Positions 7,018 to 9,567 of a stretch of 9,567 nt of DNA are shown piece by piece. Source of the DNA: Alphaproteobacteria bacterium (GTDB lineage: Bacteria; Pseudomonadota; Alphaproteobacteria; Reyranellales; Reyranellaceae). Numbering within the stretch: position 1 is the first letter of the stretch; each line of letters opens with the position of its first letter. The DNA is taken from assembly GCA_013290035.1 (NCBI GenBank), contig JABCYT010000083.1:1-9567 (forward strand), read 5' to 3'. The notes beneath the pieces are model-generated. The model saw nothing but the letters and a program-made list of their open reading frames with translations. It was not told the DNA's origin and ran no database searches. The position numbers and the translations under genes are program-made.

Positions 7018-7044
7018 GCTTCGCGCAAAAGCCTGCCGCGAAGC
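7018..7044. terminator. Hairpin between convergent genes, likely bidirectional terminator
   Basis: A perfect 8-bp inverted repeat, GCTTCGCG (7018-7025) and CGCGAAGC (7037-7044), surrounds an 11-base loop. It fills most of the 50-base gap between the hydrolase stop (7001) and the MmgE/PrpD stop (7052). The position and symmetry fit a shared terminator for both genes. No U-run follows on either side, so efficiency as an intrinsic terminator is uncertain. Confidence 0.6.
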
Positions 7045-7051
7045 CGACCGG

Positions 7052-8497
7052 TCATTCGCTGAACGCGGCCCCGACTGACGGAGCCAGCAGGCGGGCAAGC
7101 TCGGACGTATCCCTGGCCGTCTCCAGATTGAGCACGAAGTCCACGATGTCGGCCTGTCTTCGGGACGCGACGATGCCATCGGTCAAGGTGCGGTATTTCG
7201 CCACGATCTGGTCGTTGGTGAGCGGGGCTGCGATCGTTCGCGCGATCTCGACGAAGTGCTGGAGCCTTGTGCCGTCTTTGAGATGGACGGTGACCCGGGT
7301 ACTGCGCGTGCCGCTGCCGGCCTTGTCGAATTCGGGATCGTGGTGCGCCGTGATCTTCGGGATCAGCTCCCACACATCGTCGCGATTGATGCGCTGCGGT
7401 GCGAATTGCTGCACCATCGCCGCCCCGTCGAGGATCGCGGCCGCGACCGCGTAGGCCACGTTCATCTGGGCGGCGATCGGCGTGAGTGGCCTTTCGAGCG
7501 GCCACCAGCCGTGATGATAGGCGGCGTGCGACATGTCGATATCGATGCGGTCGATCTCGTGGCTCTTCACCGGCCGCTTCGCCATGATGTCGAAGATCGC
7601 ATCGAGCGGCGCATGCAGGGCGCCCATCGCGGCATAGGGTTTTATGGCGATCCGCAGCGTCTCCCATCGCTCGCCCAGCCGGTCGGTGATCTTGCCCACG
7701 TCAGGCGAATGGCCCTCGCCGAACACCGACAGGAAGCCGCCATACTCGCGCTCGAACACGCGCTTGATCCCGGTGTAGCCGCCGGCCGCCAGGAGGGCCG
7801 AATAGAGGCCGTTGCGGGCGGCGAAGCCGTGATGCATGCGCTTGCACATCGCCTCGAATTGCGCCGCCATCAATCCGGCGGACTGGGTCGCCGCCAGCCC
7901 CAGCGCATCCTCGAACCGCGCCGCGTCGAGATCGAGCAGGATGCCTGCCGCTGCGGCGCTGGCGTGGGTGCCGAACACCGATCCCGAATGCCAGCCGCGC
8001 GACAGCATCTGCGCGCCATGCAGGGCCATGCCGACGCGCGGGCCGACCTCGAAGCCGGCGACGGCGCCCAGCAGGAACTTGTCGCCTTTGACGTGGCCGA
8101 GCTCTTCCGCGCAGGCCAGCAGCGAGGGAATGACCACCGACGCGCTGTGCAGGGGTCCCAGCGGATGGAAGTCGTCGAGCTCGAAGCCCTGGATGAAGGT
8201 GCCGTTGAGCAGGCAGGCCACCGGTCCGCTGGCGCTACGGCCCCAACCGATGATCGTCTTGTCGCCCGTCCCCTCGAAGCGCGTGATGGTCTCGACCGCC
8301 GTGTTGGACCATGGCAGGCGCGCGCCGACCAGCGCGCAGGCAATACCGTCCAGCATGAGATGCTTGGCGCGGGCTTTCACCTCATCGGGAACCGAGTCCA
8401 GGCGGAGATGCTGCAGCCATTCGGTCAGGCGTCCGGTTGGCCCCTGGGGATCGGTTGGCGCCTGCGGGGTGCCCGTGAAACGTGCGTCCGTGGCCAT
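7052..8497 (-). CDS. MmgE/PrpD family protein (2-methylcitrate dehydratase-like)
   Basis: A 481-residue protein of the MmgE/PrpD family, whose known members include 2-methylcitrate dehydratase and cis-aconitate decarboxylase. Visible family signatures in order are LMLDGIACALVG (47-58), FELDDFHPLGPLHSASVVIP (105-124, with Asp108/Asp109 and His117), GWHSGSVFGTHASAAAAG (168-185), KRMHHGFAARNGLYSALLA (219-237) and IKPYAAMGALHAPLDAIF (285-302, with Lys286). The length is typical of the family. The N-terminal ~20 residues are Pro/Thr rich and probably disordered. The ATG at 8497 has AAGGA eight bases upstream, and a second purine run, AGGAG, nearer. There is no methylcitrate synthase, methylisocitrate lyase or acetyl-CoA-pathway gene nearby, so a role in propionate breakdown is not supported. 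It could act on another tricarboxylic or hydroxy-dicarboxylic acid. The family is certain; the reaction is not. Confidence 0.93.
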   Translation of the reverse strand: MATDARFTGTPQAPTDPQGPTGRLTEWLQHLRLDSVPDEVKARAKHLMLDGIACALVGARLPWSNTAVETITRFEGTGDKTIIGWGRSASGPVACLLNGTFIQGFELDDFHPLGPLHSASVVIPSLLACAEELGHVKGDKFLLGAVAGFEVGPRVGMALHGAQMLSRGWHSGSVFGTHASAAAAGILLDLDAARFEDALGLAATQSAGLMAAQFEAMCKRMHHGFAARNGLYSALLAAGGYTGIKRVFEREYGGFLSVFGEGHSPDVGKITDRLGERWETLRIAIKPYAAMGALHAPLDAIFDIMAKRPVKSHEIDRIDIDMSHAAYHHGWWPLERPLTPIAAQMNVAYAVAAAILDGAAMVQQFAPQRINRDDVWELIPKITAHHDPEFDKAGSGTRSTRVTVHLKDGTRLQHFVEIARTIAAPLTNDQIVAKYRTLTDGIVASRRQADIVDFVLNLETARDTSELARLLAPSVGAAFSE

Positions 8498-8624
8498 GCT
8501 CCTGGTCCTTGCTTGGGGTTCAACCGCGACGCCTAGCTTGGCACATCAGGCAAATTGTAGCAGTTTCCCGGCGAACCGACGCGACGCACCCACTTGTCCG
8601 AGTGGCGATTAGGGAACTGACGGC
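8498..8624. promoter_or_regulatory. 127-base divergent promoter region
   Basis: This gap separates the MmgE/PrpD gene (leftward) from the cyclase gene (rightward) and must hold both promoters. On the minus strand, TACAAT (8559-8554) is a good lone -10 about 57 bases upstream of the MmgE/PrpD ATG, but no clear -35 is at the right distance. A small inverted repeat, CCACT-TGTCCG-AGTGG (8590-8605), lies just upstream of the cyclase ribosome binding site (AGGGA, 8611-8615) and could be an operator. All of this is weak evidence. Confidence 0.35.
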
Positions 8625-9567
8625 ATGACCGAACTTCGCGACTGGTTGCGCGGCAATAGACTTGAGCAATATGCCGACATCTTCGAAGCGAACGATATCG
8701 ATCTCGATATCCTGGCGGACCTGAATGAGCATGATCTTGAACAGCTCGGCCTGTCACTGGGGAATCGCCGTCGACTGCTGAAGGCGATTGCCGGTCGCGG
8801 CGCCGAGGTGGCTCCAGCGAAGCCTGTCGACCCAGACGGGACGAGTTCGGGCGACGCCACGCGCCGCCAGGTTACGGTCCTATTCGCCGACATGGTTGGC
8901 TCAACGGCGCTATCGGGCAAAGTCGACCCCGAGCTGCTCGGGGTTTTGATCCGGCGTTATCAGGATGCCACTGCCGGCGCGATCGGGCGATACGGCGGCT
9001 TCGTCGCCAAGTTCATGGGCGATGGTGTCCTGGCTTATTTCGGCTTTCCTCTCGCCTTCGAGGATGCCGCCGAACGCGCCGTCCGTGCCGCGATCGCCAT
9101 CATCGCGGAAGTCGGCGGCATCGAGTTGCCGGACGCTACACGGGTGCAGGCACGGATCGGAATTGCCACCGGCCTCGTCGTGGTGGGCGAAATCATCGGC
9201 AGCGGAACCGCGCAAGAGCGCACCATCGTTGGCGAGACGCCCAACCTCGCCGCGCGGCTGCAGGCGCTTGCCGAGCCAGACACTATTCTCGTGAGCGAAG
9301 CGACCCAGAATTTGCTGGGTGGGTTGTTCGAGCTCGAGCGCACCGGAAACCACGAATTGAAAGGATTCGCCCGCCCGGTGCCCGCCTGGCGCGTGCGCGG
9401 CGAAGCGTCGGTCGAAAGCCGTTTTGCCGCCATCCGCGCCGGCGGGAATCTGCCGCTGATCGGCCGCGCGCACGAAATGGGGTTGATACTCGACCGCTGG
9501 CACCTGGCACGGCAGGGCGAGGGCCAGATCGTCACGGTGATCGGCGAAGCGGGGATTGGAAAATCGC
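8625..9567 (+). CDS. SAM domain-class III adenylate/guanylate cyclase-AAA ATPase protein (partial)
   Basis: N-terminal 314 codons of a large signalling protein that continues past the right edge. Residues 1-58 form a SAM domain (LRDWLRGNRLEQYADIF ... LGNRRRLLKAIAG). Residues about 80-235 form a class III cyclase domain. Metal-binding Asp89 (VLFADMVGST) and Asp133 (FMGDGVLAYFG) are 44 apart, as in known cyclases. Lys129, Thr200, Asn207 and Arg211 (RTIVGETPNLAARLQ) occupy the substrate and transition-state positions. Thr in place of Asp at 200 marks the IIIb subgroup, known for bicarbonate-responsive cyclases such as mammalian soluble adenylyl cyclase. After the linker, IGRAHEMG (279-286) opens an ATP-binding domain, and GEAGIGKS (307-314) is its Walker A motif at the very edge. 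Members usually continue through AAA/TPR regions past 1000 residues. The ATG at 8625 is the first possible start after an in-frame TAG at 8610-8612. Probably makes cAMP in the cytoplasm; the regulatory signal is unknown. Confidence 0.93.
   Translation, partial: MTELRDWLRGNRLEQYADIFEANDIDLDILADLNEHDLEQLGLSLGNRRRLLKAIAGRGAEVAPAKPVDPDGTSSGDATRRQVTVLFADMVGSTALSGKVDPELLGVLIRRYQDATAGAIGRYGGFVAKFMGDGVLAYFGFPLAFEDAAERAVRAAIAIIAEVGGIELPDATRVQARIGIATGLVVVGEIIGSGTAQERTIVGETPNLAARLQALAEPDTILVSEATQNLLGGLFELERTGNHELKGFARPVPAWRVRGEASVESRFAAIRAGGNLPLIGRAHEMGLILDRWHLARQGEGQIVTVIGEAGIGKS

Noticed and set aside
7256..8536. 426-codon plus-strand open frame opposite the MmgE/PrpD gene
   Set aside because: Antisense shadow; its composition is typical of a mirror frame and the minus strand holds a complete family protein.
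8539..8553. Sigma-54-like sequence TGGCAC...GGCAA upstream of the cyclase gene
   Set aside because: TGGCAC fits the -24 element, but the GC of the -12 element is two bases too close, and sigma-54 promoters need strict spacing.

Overview
This window looks like an ordinary chromosomal segment of a high-GC Gram-negative bacterium, most likely an alphaproteobacterium (Rhizobiales/Reyranella-like). That guess rests on base composition, codon use and the gene families, and I could not test it by search. I see no rRNA, tRNA, CRISPR array, insertion sequence, integrase or phage gene. All gene identities come from reading the translated sequence.

Left half (1-5308, minus strand): a three-gene operon for a tripartite RND multidrug efflux pump of the MdtABC type. 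Transcription runs right to left. The periplasmic membrane fusion protein comes first (5308-4040). Sixteen bases later comes a complete RND permease (4023-913). A second, paralogous RND permease begins at a GTG at 916 that overlaps the first permease's TGA stop, and it runs off the left edge. The order A-B-C and the paired non-identical permeases match MdtABC of E. coli, in which MdtB and MdtC form a mixed trimer. No outer-membrane channel or regulator gene is visible.

Middle (5309-5879): a 571-base gap with no convincing gene, lying between the divergent pump operon and a hydrolase gene. It is rich in short inverted repeats. These include a TTGCG/CGCAA dyad cluster, a 9-base sequence present once in each orientation, a 10-bp hairpin, and a hairpin that overlaps the hydrolase's ribosome binding site.

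Right half: a plus-strand alpha/beta-hydrolase (5880-7001) with the Gly-x-Cys-x-Gly-Gly nucleophile box and Cys/Asp/His triad of PHA synthases, closest in pattern to the short class III/IV catalytic subunits. It converges on a minus-strand MmgE/PrpD-family gene (8497-7052). The 50-base gap between them holds a good hairpin, likely a bidirectional terminator. Diverging from the MmgE/PrpD gene across 127 bases is a plus-strand signalling protein (8625 to beyond 9567). It has a SAM domain, a class III (IIIb-like) nucleotide cyclase domain and the start of an ATP-binding domain, and is cut exactly in its Walker A motif.

The right-hand genes share no obvious pathway. I found no strong evidence for a previously undescribed system. 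The best leads are the structured intergenic region and the orphan PHA-synthase-like enzyme.
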